DNA from: Nocardia asteroides
GTDB taxonomy: Bacteria; Actinomycetota; Actinomycetes; Mycobacteriales; Mycobacteriaceae
Assembly (NCBI GenBank): GCA_019930625.1
Contig: CP082844.1
Coordinates: forward strand, 4,092,001-4,156,000
DNA: 64,000 nucleotides
Reading direction: 5' to 3'
The position numbers and the translations under genes are program-made. The notes under the pieces were generated by a model. The model searched no databases. It was not told the origin of the DNA and saw only the letters and a list, made by a program, of their open reading frames with translations. Of this stretch, positions 33,405-42,638 are shown piece by piece (position 1 is the stretch's first letter; the number at the start of each line of letters is the position of its first letter).

Positions 33405-36069
33405 CTTTCTCGATACCCCGGACGCTCCCGCGACCCCGCCCCTGCCGCCACAGCACTGGTTCGCCGACGTGCTGGCCTCCGACGGAGGTGTCGTACGACT
33501 GCGCCCGATCACACCCGACGACTCCGACCGGCTGCAGGAGTTCCACAGCGCGCTCTCCGATCGCACCAGGTACCTGCGATATTTCGGGCCGTACCCGCGG
33601 ATCTCGCCCAGGGACCTGTATCGCACCACACACGTCGACTATCACGACCGGGTCGGACTGGTGCTGGAACTGGGGGAGGCGATCGTCGCGGTGGGCCGCT
33701 ACGAACTACTGGAACGGAACGGACCGCGTGCGGCGGAGGTCGCGTTCGTGGTGGCCGACGGACATCAAGGACGTGGGCTCGGCTCGATCCTGCTCGAGCA
33801 CCTGGCCGGCGCCGCCGCCGAGAACAAGATCGAGACCTTCGTCGCCGAGGTGCTCGCGGAGAACACGGTGATGGTGACCGTCTTCCGCGACGCGGGTTAT
33901 CAGGTCGAACGCAGCCGCGACGGATCGGTTCTCCACCTCGAATTCGCCATCGATCCCACCGAAGCGTTGCTGTCGGTGCGTGATTCGCGCGAACGCGCGT
34001 CGGAGGCGCGCAGTGTGGGCAATCTGCTCGCTCCGCGCTCGGTCGCGGTGATCGGCGCCACCCCTGCCACGGGGCGGGTCGGCGGTGCGGTGCTGTCGAA
34101 TCTGCTCTCCGGCCTGTTCCAGGGACCGGTGTTCCCGGTGAACCCGAACCGTAGATCGGTGCGCGGGGTACGGGCGTATGCGACGGTCCGGGAGATTCCG
34201 GACGAGGTCGACCTGGCGGTGGTGGCGGTGCCGCCGACGGCGATCGGGTCGGTACTCGACGACTGCATGGCCAAGGGCGTCAAAGGTCTCGTGGTGTTGA
34301 CCGCGGGTTTCGGTGAGACCGGCGCGGACGGCCTGGCGGCCGAACGCGAACTCGTGGCCGCCGCTCGTGGGCACGGGATGCGCGTGGTCGGGCCGAGTGC
34401 GCTCGGCATCGCGAATACCGACCCGGCGGTCGCCTTGAACGCGACTCTCGCCACGGTGTTGCCCGGTCGCGGGCGAATCGGGTTCTTCTGTCAGTCCGGG
34501 CCCCTGGGCGCGGCCATCCTCGGCGAGGCGGCGGCTCGCAATCTCGGCTTGTCGACGTTCGTGTCCGCTGGTAACCGCGCCGACGTCTCCGGCAACGACC
34601 TGCTGCAGTACTGGGACAGCGACCCGGACACCGATGTGGTCCTGCTGTATCTGGAAAGCTTCGGCAATCCCCGCAAGTTCTCCCGGATCGCGCGGCGGGT
34701 GGCCCGTACCAAACCGATCGTGGCGGTGAGCAGCGGCCGCTCGGTCGCCCAGCCCGCGGGAGACATGGACCGCTCGATCGTGCGCGATCTGTTCGCCCAG
34801 GCGGGCATCGTCCAAGTCGATTCGATCTCCGAACTGTTCGACTGTGCCGCTCTGCTGGGCTACCAGCCATTGCCCCGCGGCTCACGCTTGGCGGTCGTCG
34901 GTAACAGCACCGCTCTCAATTGGCTGGCTCTCGACGCGGCGCGAGGCGAGGGCCTCGAGGTGGGAGATCCAGTCAACTTGGGCCCACAGGCGACTCCGGG
35001 CGCGTATTTGGACGCACTGGTCGCTGCCCTGCGCTCCGACGAGACGGACGCCGTGATCGTCGTGTTCGCACCGCCGGTGCCCCTGCCGACGGCGGGCTTC
35101 GCCGACGCGATCAGGGCGGCGGCTGCCGCCGTGCCCGATGCCCAGAAGCCGATTCTCACCACGTTCGTCGCCGAGCAAGGCATCCCGAACCTGCTCGCGG
35201 TGCGCGGGCCGGGCGCGACAGCGGTGCACGGGTCGATCCCGTCGTATCCCGATCCGGAACGCGCCGCGCGAGCCCTGGCCCGGGTCCGGCGATACGCCGA
35301 ATGGCGGACAAGGCCCGTGTCGCCGGTGGTACGGCCGCCGGGCATCGACACCGACCGCGCCCGTCAACTGGTGGCGGACTGGATGGCCGGGTCGGGCGGT
35401 CGCAGGCTCACCGATCTGGAAACGGTGGAACTGCTCGCGTGCTACGGCATTTCGGTCGTGGAGTTCCGCGAGGTGCGCACCGCGGAGGAGGCGGTCGCTG
35501 CCGCGGAAGAACTCGGCTATCCGGTGGCGGCCAAGGCGACGGGCGAACTGTGGCGGCGCAGACCGGATCTCACCGGTGTACGGCTCGATCTGTGGCGGCC
35601 GGAGGCGGTGCGGCAAGGTTACGCGGATCTGGCGGAGTTGTGCGGTGATCCGGTGCTGCACATCCAGAAGATGGCCACCAAGGGCGTCGGCTGCATCCTG
35701 CGGGTGCAGGACGACCCGTCGTTCGGCTCGGTCATCGAATTCGGGTTGTCCGGTCTGATCATCGAGTTGCTCGGCGACCGCGCCTATCGGGCGCTGCCGC
35801 TGACCGCCGACGAGGCGATGGCGCTGATCGACGCACCGCGGGCCGCGCCTTTGCTGTCGGGTACCCCGGCGAGCCCCCGCGTGGACAAGGCAGCCCTCGC
35901 CGAACTGGCACAGCGTATTTCGGCTTTGTTCGACGATCTGCCGGAGATGCGAGAGTTGTCCTTCGATCCGGTGCTGGCTTCGCCCACATCGGCGGAGATC
36001 CTCTACGCGCGCGGCCGTATCGGCCCGGAGCCGAGTCGTTTCGACACCGGGCCGCGCCGGCTGGGCTGA
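33397..36069 (+). CDS. GNAT-acetyltransferase fused to acyl-CoA synthetase (NDP-forming)-like domains (Pat-like)
   Basis: An 890 aa multidomain protein. A GNAT domain (about 28-180) has FRDAGYQVERSRDG and VADGHQGRGLGSILLEHLAG, the acetyl-CoA loop. A CoA-binding domain follows (SVAVIGATPATGRVGGAVL), then a succinyl-CoA-ligase-like domain (FFCQSGPLGAAILGEAAARNLGLSTFVSAGNRADVSG), and an ATP-grasp domain (ELLACYGISVVEF, AAKATGELWRRR). The stretch after AVSSGRSVAQPAGDMDRS lacks the His-containing SHTG motif of active synthetases, so this half probably senses acyl-CoA. GTG 33397 has CGGAGG six bases upstream and overlaps acuC. Confidence 0.9.
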   Translation: MTDFLDTPDAPATPPLPPQHWFADVLASDGGVVRLRPITPDDSDRLQEFHSALSDRTRYLRYFGPYPRISPRDLYRTTHVDYHDRVGLVLELGEAIVAVGRYELLERNGPRAAEVAFVVADGHQGRGLGSILLEHLAGAAAENKIETFVAEVLAENTVMVTVFRDAGYQVERSRDGSVLHLEFAIDPTEALLSVRDSRERASEARSVGNLLAPRSVAVIGATPATGRVGGAVLSNLLSGLFQGPVFPVNPNRRSVRGVRAYATVREIPDEVDLAVVAVPPTAIGSVLDDCMAKGVKGLVVLTAGFGETGADGLAAERELVAAARGHGMRVVGPSALGIANTDPAVALNATLATVLPGRGRIGFFCQSGPLGAAILGEAAARNLGLSTFVSAGNRADVSGNDLLQYWDSDPDTDVVLLYLESFGNPRKFSRIARRVARTKPIVAVSSGRSVAQPAGDMDRSIVRDLFAQAGIVQVDSISELFDCAALLGYQPLPRGSRLAVVGNSTALNWLALDAARGEGLEVGDPVNLGPQATPGAYLDALVAALRSDETDAVIVVFAPPVPLPTAGFADAIRAAAAAVPDAQKPILTTFVAEQGIPNLLAVRGPGATAVHGSIPSYPDPERAARALARVRRYAEWRTRPVSPVVRPPGIDTDRARQLVADWMAGSGGRRLTDLETVELLACYGISVVEFREVRTAEEAVAAAEELGYPVAAKATGELWRRRPDLTGVRLDLWRPEAVRQGYADLAELCGDPVLHIQKMATKGVGCILRVQDDPSFGSVIEFGLSGLIIELLGDRAYRALPLTADEAMALIDAPRAAPLLSGTPASPRVDKAALAELAQRISALFDDLPEMRELSFDPVLASPTSAEILYARGRIGPEPSRFDTGPRRLG

Positions 36070-36140
36070 GCCGTCACCAGCGGGTGTGCCGGGCAGGCGG
36101 GGCGGGACTGGCGCGGCTGAGCGGACGGCTCGCACACGTC

Positions 36141-36460
36141 ACGGACCGGACCCGCAGCCTTGCCCTGTTGTCGCTGCTCGTGGCGGTGTGAACCGCGTGT
36201 TCCGTCAGCGTCGGTACTCCGAAAGTCCAGCAAGCCGACTTGGGGAAGTCGGTCGAGGATTCGCTCACCGAGAAGGTCGGCCAGGAGCCCGACGCGATCG
36301 ATTGCCCCCGCGGTGACACCGGCAAAAAGGGCACGACCACGCGCTGCACGCTGACAGCGGGCGGGACATGCTGGGCGTGACGCCGACGGTGCCCTCGGTC
36401 GAGGCCCTCGGTCGAAGACGACACCGTCCGTCAAGGACGACATCGCGGTGAATCAGGGCC
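36141..36460 (+). pseudogene. Decayed DUF4333 lipoprotein gene
   Basis: Reading frame 3 shows a lipoprotein signal, SLALLSLLVAV, then a TGA stop at 36189-36191, then TACSVSVGTPKVQQADLGKS with the lipobox Cys. The DUF4333 body continues as VEDSLTEKVGQEPDAIDCP, GDTGKKGTTTRCTLTAGG. A one-base shift near 36364 is needed to read GDMLGVTPTVPSVE. A 13-bp tandem duplication (GCCCTCGGTCGA at 36391 and 36404) and another shift near 36428 follow, after which VKDDIAVNQ is readable. One stop plus several frameshifts make this a pseudogene. It fills much of the 566-bp gap between the acetyltransferase and sigB; 36461-36635 holds nothing clear. Confidence 0.85.
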
Positions 36461-36635
36461 GAGTCGCCCAACGAGGGCGCAAACGGGGGAGTACGACACC
36501 GCCGACCGGCTCGCGCGTCACCCGGAGGGGGACGGGTACGCGCGGTCACCGGTCGGCGCGGGAAGGTGACCCCGGCGGAAGGGGCACCGAGCCGAACGCC
36601 GGAACTCTCTGGAAGCAGCCGGCGCCGGAGGACGA

Positions 36636-37604
36636 TCAGCTGGCGTAGGCGCGGAGCCGGTCGGCCCGCTCACCCTTGCGCAGCTTCGACATGACTTCAC
36701 GCTCTATCTGGCGCACCCGCTCGCGGGACAGGCCGAAGAGTTTGCCGATCTGGTCCAAGGTGCGCGGCTGACCGTCGTCGAGGCCGAAGCGCAGCCGGAT
36801 GACCTGCTGCTCGCGCTCGTCGAGGGTGGCCAGGACACTACGCACGTCGTGGTGCAACAGACCGGCGATGACCGCGGACTCGGCCGAGGTGGCCTCGGAA
36901 TCCTCGATGAAATCGCCCAGCGGAGCCTCTTCGTCGTTGCCGACCGGCATGTCCAGGCTCACCGGGTCGCGGCTGTGGTCGAGCAGATCGGAGATCTTGT
37001 CGACCGGGATGCCGGATTCGGTGGCCAGTTCCTCGTCGGTGGCCTCCCGGCCCAGCTGCTGGTGCAGTTCGCGCTTGATCCTGGCCAGCTTGTTCACCTG
37101 CTCGACGAGGTGGACGGGCAGCCGGATGGTGCGGCTCTGATCGGCCATGCCGCGGGTGATGGCCTGCCGGATCCACCAGGTGGCGTAGGTGGAGAACTTG
37201 AAGCCCTTGGCGTAGTCGAACTTCTCCATGGCCCGGATCAAACCGAGGTTGCCCTCTTGGATGAGGTCCAGCAGCGGCATGCCGCGGCCGGTGTACCGCT
37301 TGGCGAGCGAGACAACAAGGCGCAGGTTGGCTTCGAGCAGATGAGACCGGGCGGCCTGACCGTCGCGCACGATGATCGCGAGATCACGCTTGCGGGTGGC
37401 CGACAATCGCTTGCCGGTTTCCAGCAGGTGCTGCGCGTAGAGGCCCGCCTCGATGCGCTTGGCCAGCTCGACCTCGTCGGCAGCTGTGAGCAGCGCGGTG
37501 CGGCCGATCCCGTTCAGGTACACGCGTACCAGGTCGGCGGCAGGGCTCTGAGCGTCGAGGTCCGAATCGCTGGTGCGCACACGAGTGGTGGCGGGGCTTG
37601 TCAT
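36636..37604 (-). CDS. sigB: Principal-like stress sigma factor SigB
   Basis: Non-essential group 2 sigma factor. The 322 aa protein has region 1.2 ([31 protein letters not shown]), region 2 ([65 protein letters not shown] in pieces), region 3, and region 4 ([42 protein letters not shown]). It lacks the Lys-rich N-terminus of the sigA product in this window. An ECF-type promoter lies upstream. In mycobacteria sigB sits beside ideR; here the acetylation genes and a pseudogene separate them. Confidence 0.95.
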   Translation of the reverse strand: MTSPATTRVRTSDSDLDAQSPAADLVRVYLNGIGRTALLTAADEVELAKRIEAGLYAQHLLETGKRLSATRKRDLAIIVRDGQAARSHLLEANLRLVVSLAKRYTGRGMPLLDLIQEGNLGLIRAMEKFDYAKGFKFSTYATWWIRQAITRGMADQSRTIRLPVHLVEQVNKLARIKRELHQQLGREATDEELATESGIPVDKISDLLDHSRDPVSLDMPVGNDEEAPLGDFIEDSEATSAESAVIAGLLHHDVRSVLATLDEREQQVIRLRFGLDDGQPRTLDQIGKLFGLSRERVRQIEREVMSKLRKGERADRLRAYAS

Positions 37605-37639
37605 GACTTGCCTCCTGTCGGTGGTGTCTCACTCCGATA

Positions 37640-37666
37640 AACGGACCCGACAGGAAGAAAGTTCCC
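37640..37666 (-). promoter_or_regulatory. ECF (SigH/SigE-type) promoter of sigB
   Basis: On the minus strand GGGAAC (37666-37661) and GTT (37642-37640) are 18 bases apart. This matches the mycobacterial SigH/SigE consensus GGAAC and GTT and lies 36 bp before the sigB start. Stress induction of sigB by an ECF sigma factor is known in mycobacteria. Confidence 0.65.
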
Positions 37667-37681
37667 CGTTACGGCTGGCAT

Positions 37682-37703
37682 AAACCGCTCTGAACAGCGG
37701 TTT
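37682..37703 (-). terminator. Hairpin after the methyltransferase gene, upstream of sigB
   Basis: AAACCGCT (37682-37689) pairs with AGCGGTTT (37696-37703) around a CTGAAC loop. It lies between the methyltransferase stop and the sigB promoter and probably ends the methyltransferase transcript; a protein-binding site is the alternative. Confidence 0.6.
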
Positions 37704-37797
37704 TCGCCTCTCTCGGCTGAGAAGTTCCTGAGAAGCACCGCAGCGCGGGACGTTCCCCGGCCAGGACCTGCACCGACCGGGCGCGGCTGCCGTGCGG

Positions 37798-39315
37798 TTA
37801 CACGGGCTTGATGAGACCGTGTCGTACCAATCCGGTGACCACGGACAACGCGTCGGCCGCGAACTGGGCGCTCACCTCCTCGTCTCCGTGGGCGAGCGCC
37901 AGCAGTTCGATCAAGTCGTACAACGGCAGGCCGTCGGCGCGCATTCCCGCCAGCAGCGAGACTGTGGCCGGATCCACTTCGTGCTGCCAGCGAGGTCCGT
38001 CGCCGCGATGCAGCCGCGCCACCTCCGGCGCCCACCCGTCGGCGCCCGGCAGATAGACCCGCTCCAGCGCGGTGGCCGGATCCACGACGAAACGGGAAGA
38101 CCAAGCGAGGTTTTCGTCACCGGCGACGGCCCGCAGCCAGGCCGAGCGCTCGAAATACCGGATTGCCTCGTCGCCGAGCGGATCGTCGAAGCCGTGGGTG
38201 AGATCCTCGGCGAGCAGTTCGGTCGGCCCGTCGATCGCGCGCAGATACACGAACCCGAACCCGATGCCCTCGACGTCGGCCGCCTCGAAGGCGTCCAGCC
38301 AGCGGTCCGCGCGGGCCTGCGCGGCCGGATCGCGGGGATCCAGCCCGGCGTCTCGCAACCACGTGCCCACATACAGCGCGGGGTCGGCGACATCACGTTG
38401 GACCACCCAGGCGTCCACGCCGTGGGCGGGCAACCAGGACGAGACGCGCCCGCGCCAGTCCTCGTTCTCGACATGAACCCATGCGGCGAGCATCGCGGCG
38501 GTGCCGCCGGGTGCGAGCAGGCCGGAGGCTTGCGAAATCACCAATTCGCTTGCGCCGTCGAGTGCGAGGCCGGAATCGCGATAGGTGTGCTCGACGCGCG
38601 CGGGGCCCACCACGAACGGCGGATTGGCCACCACCTGGTCGAAGCGCCTGCCCCGCACCGGTTCGAACCAGGAGCCCTCCACCAGTTCGATATCCAGGTC
38701 GTTGAGCGCCGCGGTGGCCTCGGCCAGCCACAACGCGCGGGCGTTGACATCGGTGGCGGTGACGCGCCGCGCGTAGGAGGCGGCGTGCACCGACTGCACG
38801 CCGCACCCGGTGCCGAGGTCGAGCACCGTGCCCACCGGGCGGGTGGGTGTGGCGCGCAGCAGCGAGAGGGAAGCGTGGCCGACGCCGAGGACGTGGTCCT
38901 CGGTCAAGGTGCGCCGATGCATCGAATCATCGAGGTCGGACAGGATCCACCGGGTGCCCGAGCCCGCGTCGAGCGGGCGTAGGTCCAGCGCGGCGCGCAG
39001 CTGGTCGCCGTCACGGTCCAGCAGGCCCGCGGCGACCGCGCGGTCGATCCGCACCGGCGCGAGGGCCGCGGCCACCTCCCGCTCGGGAAGTGCGTCACCG
39101 AGCAGCAGGAGACGAATAAGCGTGCCCAATTCGCCGGCCGAGCGTGCCGCGCGGCGCACCGGTACCGGCTCGGACCGGCCCAGCGCGGCATGCGCGTCGC
39201 CGAGCACCTCGAGCAGGGTGTCGGCGTCGTAGCCCACCCGGGTCAGTGCGGTGCGCAGGTCCGGGCACAGCGCGGTGAGCAGCGAACCGGTGGTCATCGA
39301 TCGGTTTTCAGGCAC
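37798..39315 (-). CDS. SAM-dependent methyltransferase (HemK/RlmG-like, NPPF motif)
   Basis: A 505 aa methyltransferase. The N-terminal 140 residues form a helical domain (LTALCPDLRTALTRVGYDADTLLEVLG) seen in actinobacterial relatives. The catalytic domain has GTVLDLGTGCGVQSVHAASYARRVTATDVNARALWLA and FDQVVANPPFVVGPARV, where NPPF marks amide or adenine/guanine N-methylation. The C-terminal 170 residues are unassigned. GTG 39315 is used; ATG 39297 (MTTGSLL) is an alternative without a better ribosome site. The substrate could be rRNA, DNA or protein. Confidence 0.85.
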   Translation of the reverse strand: MPENRSMTTGSLLTALCPDLRTALTRVGYDADTLLEVLGDAHAALGRSEPVPVRRAARSAGELGTLIRLLLLGDALPEREVAAALAPVRIDRAVAAGLLDRDGDQLRAALDLRPLDAGSGTRWILSDLDDSMHRRTLTEDHVLGVGHASLSLLRATPTRPVGTVLDLGTGCGVQSVHAASYARRVTATDVNARALWLAEATAALNDLDIELVEGSWFEPVRGRRFDQVVANPPFVVGPARVEHTYRDSGLALDGASELVISQASGLLAPGGTAAMLAAWVHVENEDWRGRVSSWLPAHGVDAWVVQRDVADPALYVGTWLRDAGLDPRDPAAQARADRWLDAFEAADVEGIGFGFVYLRAIDGPTELLAEDLTHGFDDPLGDEAIRYFERSAWLRAVAGDENLAWSSRFVVDPATALERVYLPGADGWAPEVARLHRGDGPRWQHEVDPATVSLLAGMRADGLPLYDLIELLALAHGDEEVSAQFAADALSVVTGLVRHGLIKPV

Positions 39316-39451
39316 ATCGGTACTCTGCCACCGCGCCCACCCGGCACAGACCGGGCGCCCACTGCGTCACGGTTTCTCCACCCGGGGACCGTTCCGGCGT
39401 TCTCGTGACGAGCCGCCTTCGCCGCCGCCACCAGCGCGTGCGGGAGAGTGG

Positions 39452-40195
39452 TCACACTCCGTTGGGATCGCGGCCGGTGACGCAGTAGAGCGCGTCACCC
39501 GGATCGGTCAGGACTATCCAGTGCTCGTGGCGTTGCACGACGGTCGCGCCGAGCGAGGTGTGCCAGGCGGCGGTGGCTTCGATGTCGCTCGCGGCCAGAT
39601 CGACGTGCGCGCTGGTCGTGCGGTTCTCGCCGAGGCGCTGCAGCAGCAGCTGCACGGGCAACTGGTGTTCCTCGGAGCGCAGTCTGGCGAATTCCGGCCG
39701 CCTGCCGGGCTCGAACGTCCAGCCGGTCAGCAACGTCCAGAACCGGGTCTCCACCTCGTGGTCGGCGGGACCGATATCGAGGCAGACCTGATCCAGGCGC
39801 GACAGCGTGCCGTCCGGACCTCGAACGGCAGGCGCGGGCGTGCTCTTGGCACGGCCGCTGGGGGTCAGGCAGAACACTTGGCCGCCGGGGGAGCGCAGCA
39901 CCGCGTAGTCGGGGTGGTTGGCCACCAGCTCCGCGCCGAGGCCGAGCGCGGCGCGGACGGCGGAGGGGATGTCGTCGACGTCCAGGTCGAGGTGCACTCC
40001 GCCGAGCCCGGTCACCGCCTGCATCTTGACGCTCGCCGCGGCGAACAGCGCGGGGTCGGGCAACAAGGTGAGGAATTCGTCGTTCGCACCGCGCCGAGGG
40101 GAGAGCTCGGTGCCGGTGACCGTGGACCAGAACTTGGCGCAGTCGTCGAAACGCTGCGTCGGGCGATCCAGGAAGACCCAGATCCACCGAATCAT
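39452..40195 (-). CDS. VOC-superfamily (glyoxalase-like) two-domain protein
   Basis: A 247 aa protein with two vicinal-oxygen-chelate modules. The first has MIRWIWVFLDRPTQRFDDCAKFWSTVTG and GGVHLDLDVDDIPSAVRAALGLGAELV; the second has LDQVCLDIGPADHEVETRFWTLLTG and SAHVDLAASDIEATAAWHTSLGATVVQ. CAGGAG lies 6 bases before the ATG at 40195, so the longer frame is rejected. Such proteins include glyoxalases, dioxygenases and antibiotic-binding proteins. The divergent MFS gene hints at drug or toxin handling, but this is weak. Confidence 0.85.
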   Translation of the reverse strand: MIRWIWVFLDRPTQRFDDCAKFWSTVTGTELSPRRGANDEFLTLLPDPALFAAASVKMQAVTGLGGVHLDLDVDDIPSAVRAALGLGAELVANHPDYAVLRSPGGQVFCLTPSGRAKSTPAPAVRGPDGTLSRLDQVCLDIGPADHEVETRFWTLLTGWTFEPGRRPEFARLRSEEHQLPVQLLLQRLGENRTTSAHVDLAASDIEATAAWHTSLGATVVQRHEHWIVLTDPGDALYCVTGRDPNGV

Positions 40196-40380
40196 GTTCA
40201 CTCCTGTCTTTTCGCACGCGACAAACCGAGGTGATCGTGGTGCGCGAGGCTTATGCGACCCTAGGTACGCGTGCCCGCTCTGTCGAGAAGATACCGGGAC
40301 CGCCAGGGATGGCACGAATTTGATGATATGTGGCATTCGAGCCACTCGTTGCGTGAGCATAGTTCCGGCAGGCTCGGCGC

Positions 40381-41694
40381 GTGACCGAACTGCAGACACC
40401 GATCCCGGTTCCCCTCCATCCCGCGCCGCGCCGTCGCTTGCACCCCGCGTGGCTGGTCGCGGGCGTCGGCTTCGTCACGCTCCTGGGCGCGGCCGCCTTC
40501 CGGTCGGTGCCCAGCGTGCTGATGGCTCCGCTGCACGAGGAGTTCGGCTGGTCGCACGGCACCATCGGGGCGGCCGTTTCACTGAATCTCCTGCTCTACG
40601 GGCTCATTTCGCCGTTCGCCGCGGCGCTGATGGATCGCTTCGGCATCCGCAGGGTGGTGGTCTGCGCGCTGCTGCTGGTCGCCGCGGGCAGTGGGCTGAC
40701 GGTGTTCATGTCCCGGCCGTGGCACCTGGTGCTGACCTGGGGTCTGCTGGTCGGCGTCGGCGTGGGGTCGATGTCGATGCCGTTCGTCGCCACGATCACC
40801 GGCCGATGGTTCGTGCGGCAGCGTGGTCTGGTCACCGGCGTGCTCACCGCCGCGGGCGCGACCGGGCAGTTGATCTTCCTGCCGCTGGTGTCGGCACTGG
40901 CGCAGGCACACGGGTGGCGGGTGCCGTCCCTGATCGTCGCGGGCGCGGCGCTGGCCGTGGCGCCGCTGGTGCTGTTGTTCATCCGGGACTATCCCAGTGA
41001 CGTGGGCGTGCGGGCCTACGGCGCCGAGCCGGACAGCACGGCGGGCGTGCGGTCACCTGCGACCGGTGGCGCGTCGCGTGCGCTGACCGTGCTCGGTTCG
41101 ATCGCGCGCCGTCCGGGATTCTGGTTGCTGGCGGGCGGATTCGCCGTCTGCGGCGCCTCGACCAACGGGCTGGTCGGCACCCATTTCGTGAGCGCGGCCC
41201 ACGATCACGGCATGCCGCTGACCACCGCGGCGAGCCTGCTGGCCGGGGTCGGCGTCTTCGACGTGGCAGGCACCATCGCCTCCGGCTGGCTGACCGACCG
41301 GGTCGACCCGCGCTACCTGCTGATCGGCTACTACACGCTGCGCGGCCTGTCGCTGCTGATCCTGCCCGCGCTGCTGGGCCCCGACACCCAGCCGAGCCTG
41401 TGGGTGTTCATCGTCTTCTACGGCCTGGACTGGGTGGCCACGGTGCCGCCGACGGTCGTGCTGTGCCGCGAACTGTTCGGCGCCGACGGTCCGGTCGCGT
41501 TCGGCTGGGTGTTCGCCGCGCACCAGATCGGCTCGGCGGTGGCGGCCACCGGCGCGGGTCTCGTGCGTGACCTCCACGGCAGTTACGACCTCGCCTGGTA
41601 CCTGGCGGGCGGTCTGTGCGGCGCCGCGGCCGTGATGTCGGCGGTGATCCGCCGCGCACCGGCCGTCGCCGGGACGACGCCCGGCTCGCGTTGA
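40381..41694 (+). CDS. MFS transporter
   Basis: A 437 aa major-facilitator permease with about twelve membrane helices. The start is WLVAGVGFVTLLGAAAFRSVPSVLM; the loop 2-3 motif appears in ALMDRFGIRRVVVCALLLV. The second half has RRPGFWLLAGGFAVCGASTNGLVGTHFV and the repeated loop motif GWLTDRVDPRYLLIGYY. This pattern (FAAALMDRFG, THFVSAAHDHGM) resembles the oxalate/monocarboxylate-type or drug-efflux MFS. The start is GTG 40381 with weak GGCAGG upstream. The substrate is unknown. The gene is divergent from the VOC gene. Confidence 0.9.
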   Translation: MTELQTPIPVPLHPAPRRRLHPAWLVAGVGFVTLLGAAAFRSVPSVLMAPLHEEFGWSHGTIGAAVSLNLLLYGLISPFAAALMDRFGIRRVVVCALLLVAAGSGLTVFMSRPWHLVLTWGLLVGVGVGSMSMPFVATITGRWFVRQRGLVTGVLTAAGATGQLIFLPLVSALAQAHGWRVPSLIVAGAALAVAPLVLLFIRDYPSDVGVRAYGAEPDSTAGVRSPATGGASRALTVLGSIARRPGFWLLAGGFAVCGASTNGLVGTHFVSAAHDHGMPLTTAASLLAGVGVFDVAGTIASGWLTDRVDPRYLLIGYYTLRGLSLLILPALLGPDTQPSLWVFIVFYGLDWVATVPPTVVLCRELFGADGPVAFGWVFAAHQIGSAVAATGAGLVRDLHGSYDLAWYLAGGLCGAAAVMSAVIRRAPAVAGTTPGSR

Positions 41695-41847
41695 CGTCCT
41701 TCTCCGAAGACCGTGGTCGGCCCGCTGACATGCTTCGCGCAGACCGTTCGGCCAAGGTCGTGCCGCACCCGCGCTGCGGCGGAAATCGTGCGCCGTCATC
41801 AGCGCCCGGCGCGCTGCACGGATAGGGCTGCGCGCCGGTGTGGATTC

Positions 41848-42207
41848 TCAGCTGTCGATGGCGTTGTGTGAACGGGACTCGATGGCCGTGCGCGGACGGT
41901 CCCAGCGGCTGGGTTCGTCCTTGCGGCGGGGCGGGCGATCGTTGGCGATCAGCACGGCGATCCAGGGCAGCGGGATGGACGCGACGATGATCAGGATGGA
42001 CAGCAGCGGGTTGCCGAAGGCGCTGTAAGCGACCGCCGCGAGAACCAGGCACGGGATGCGGAAGGCCATGATGATCGTGTACCGGCGCACCCGAGCCCGG
42101 TGCTGGTCCTCCAAGGAAGGCGCCGCCTCGGTGATCAGCACGGGGTGCTTGTCGTCACTGCCTGGGAAATATCCGGGGGAACGGCGGGGCTGCGTCGGCA
42201 TCGTCAC
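41848..42207 (-). CDS. DUF3099 membrane protein
   Basis: A small membrane protein of about 119 aa from GTG 42207 (VTMPTQPRRSPGYFPGSDDKHPVLITEA). The DUF3099 core is HPVLITEAAPSLEDQHRARVRRYTIIMAFRIPCLVLAAVAY, with a second helix LLSILIIVASIPLPWIAVLIAND and a basic tail (PPRRKDEPSRWDR). The start is uncertain: ATG 42201 and ATG 42267 are alternatives. It is the counterpart of mycobacterial Rv2709, next to a DUF3039 gene as in that genus. Function unknown. Confidence 0.85.
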   Translation of the reverse strand: MTMPTQPRRSPGYFPGSDDKHPVLITEAAPSLEDQHRARVRRYTIIMAFRIPCLVLAAVAYSAFGNPLLSILIIVASIPLPWIAVLIANDRPPRRKDEPSRWDRPRTAIESRSHNAIDS

Positions 42208-42385
42208 GTGGGGGTGCTCTTCGCGGTCGCGGCCGTCGGCGGATGGGGAATCGCCGTTCTGCTGCATACCCCGAGTCTTCCACTCGCGCTCCGTTCGCGC
42301 ACATGCCGCCGTCGGCTTCCGCTCCGGAATCGTGGTCGCTTCGACGCGGCACCGCGGTCGGCCCGGGCTCGCAGGATGCGGCATC

Positions 42386-42631
42386 ATGGAATGCGTGAGC
42401 ACCGACACCATGGTTCGCCCGGATACGACGACCGACGAGACGACGGGCGACGACACCCCGAAGTTCTTCCACTACGTGAAGAAGGACAAGATCGCCGAGA
42501 GCGCCGTGATGGGCACCCACGTGGTCGCGCTGTGCGGAGAGATCTTTCCGGTGACCCGCTCGGCCAAGCCCGGCTCTCCGGTGTGCCCGGAGTGCAAGAA
42601 GGTCTACGACGGCCTACGCAAGGGCGAATGA
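42386..42631 (+). CDS. DUF3039 small zinc-binding-type protein
   Basis: An 81 aa protein conserved in actinobacteria (Rv2708c type). Core: KFFHYVKKDKIAESAVMGTHVVALCGEIFPV, then SPVCPECKKVYDGLRKGE. A Cys in VVALCGE plus CPEC could bind zinc with a His. ATG 42386 is chosen with AGGA upstream; GTG 42395 is nearly as good. It is divergent from DUF3099 and ends 7 bp before the convergent YihY gene. Function unknown. Confidence 0.85.
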   Translation: MECVSTDTMVRPDTTTDETTGDDTPKFFHYVKKDKIAESAVMGTHVVALCGEIFPVTRSAKPGSPVCPECKKVYDGLRKGE

Positions 42632-42638
42632 GACGGCT

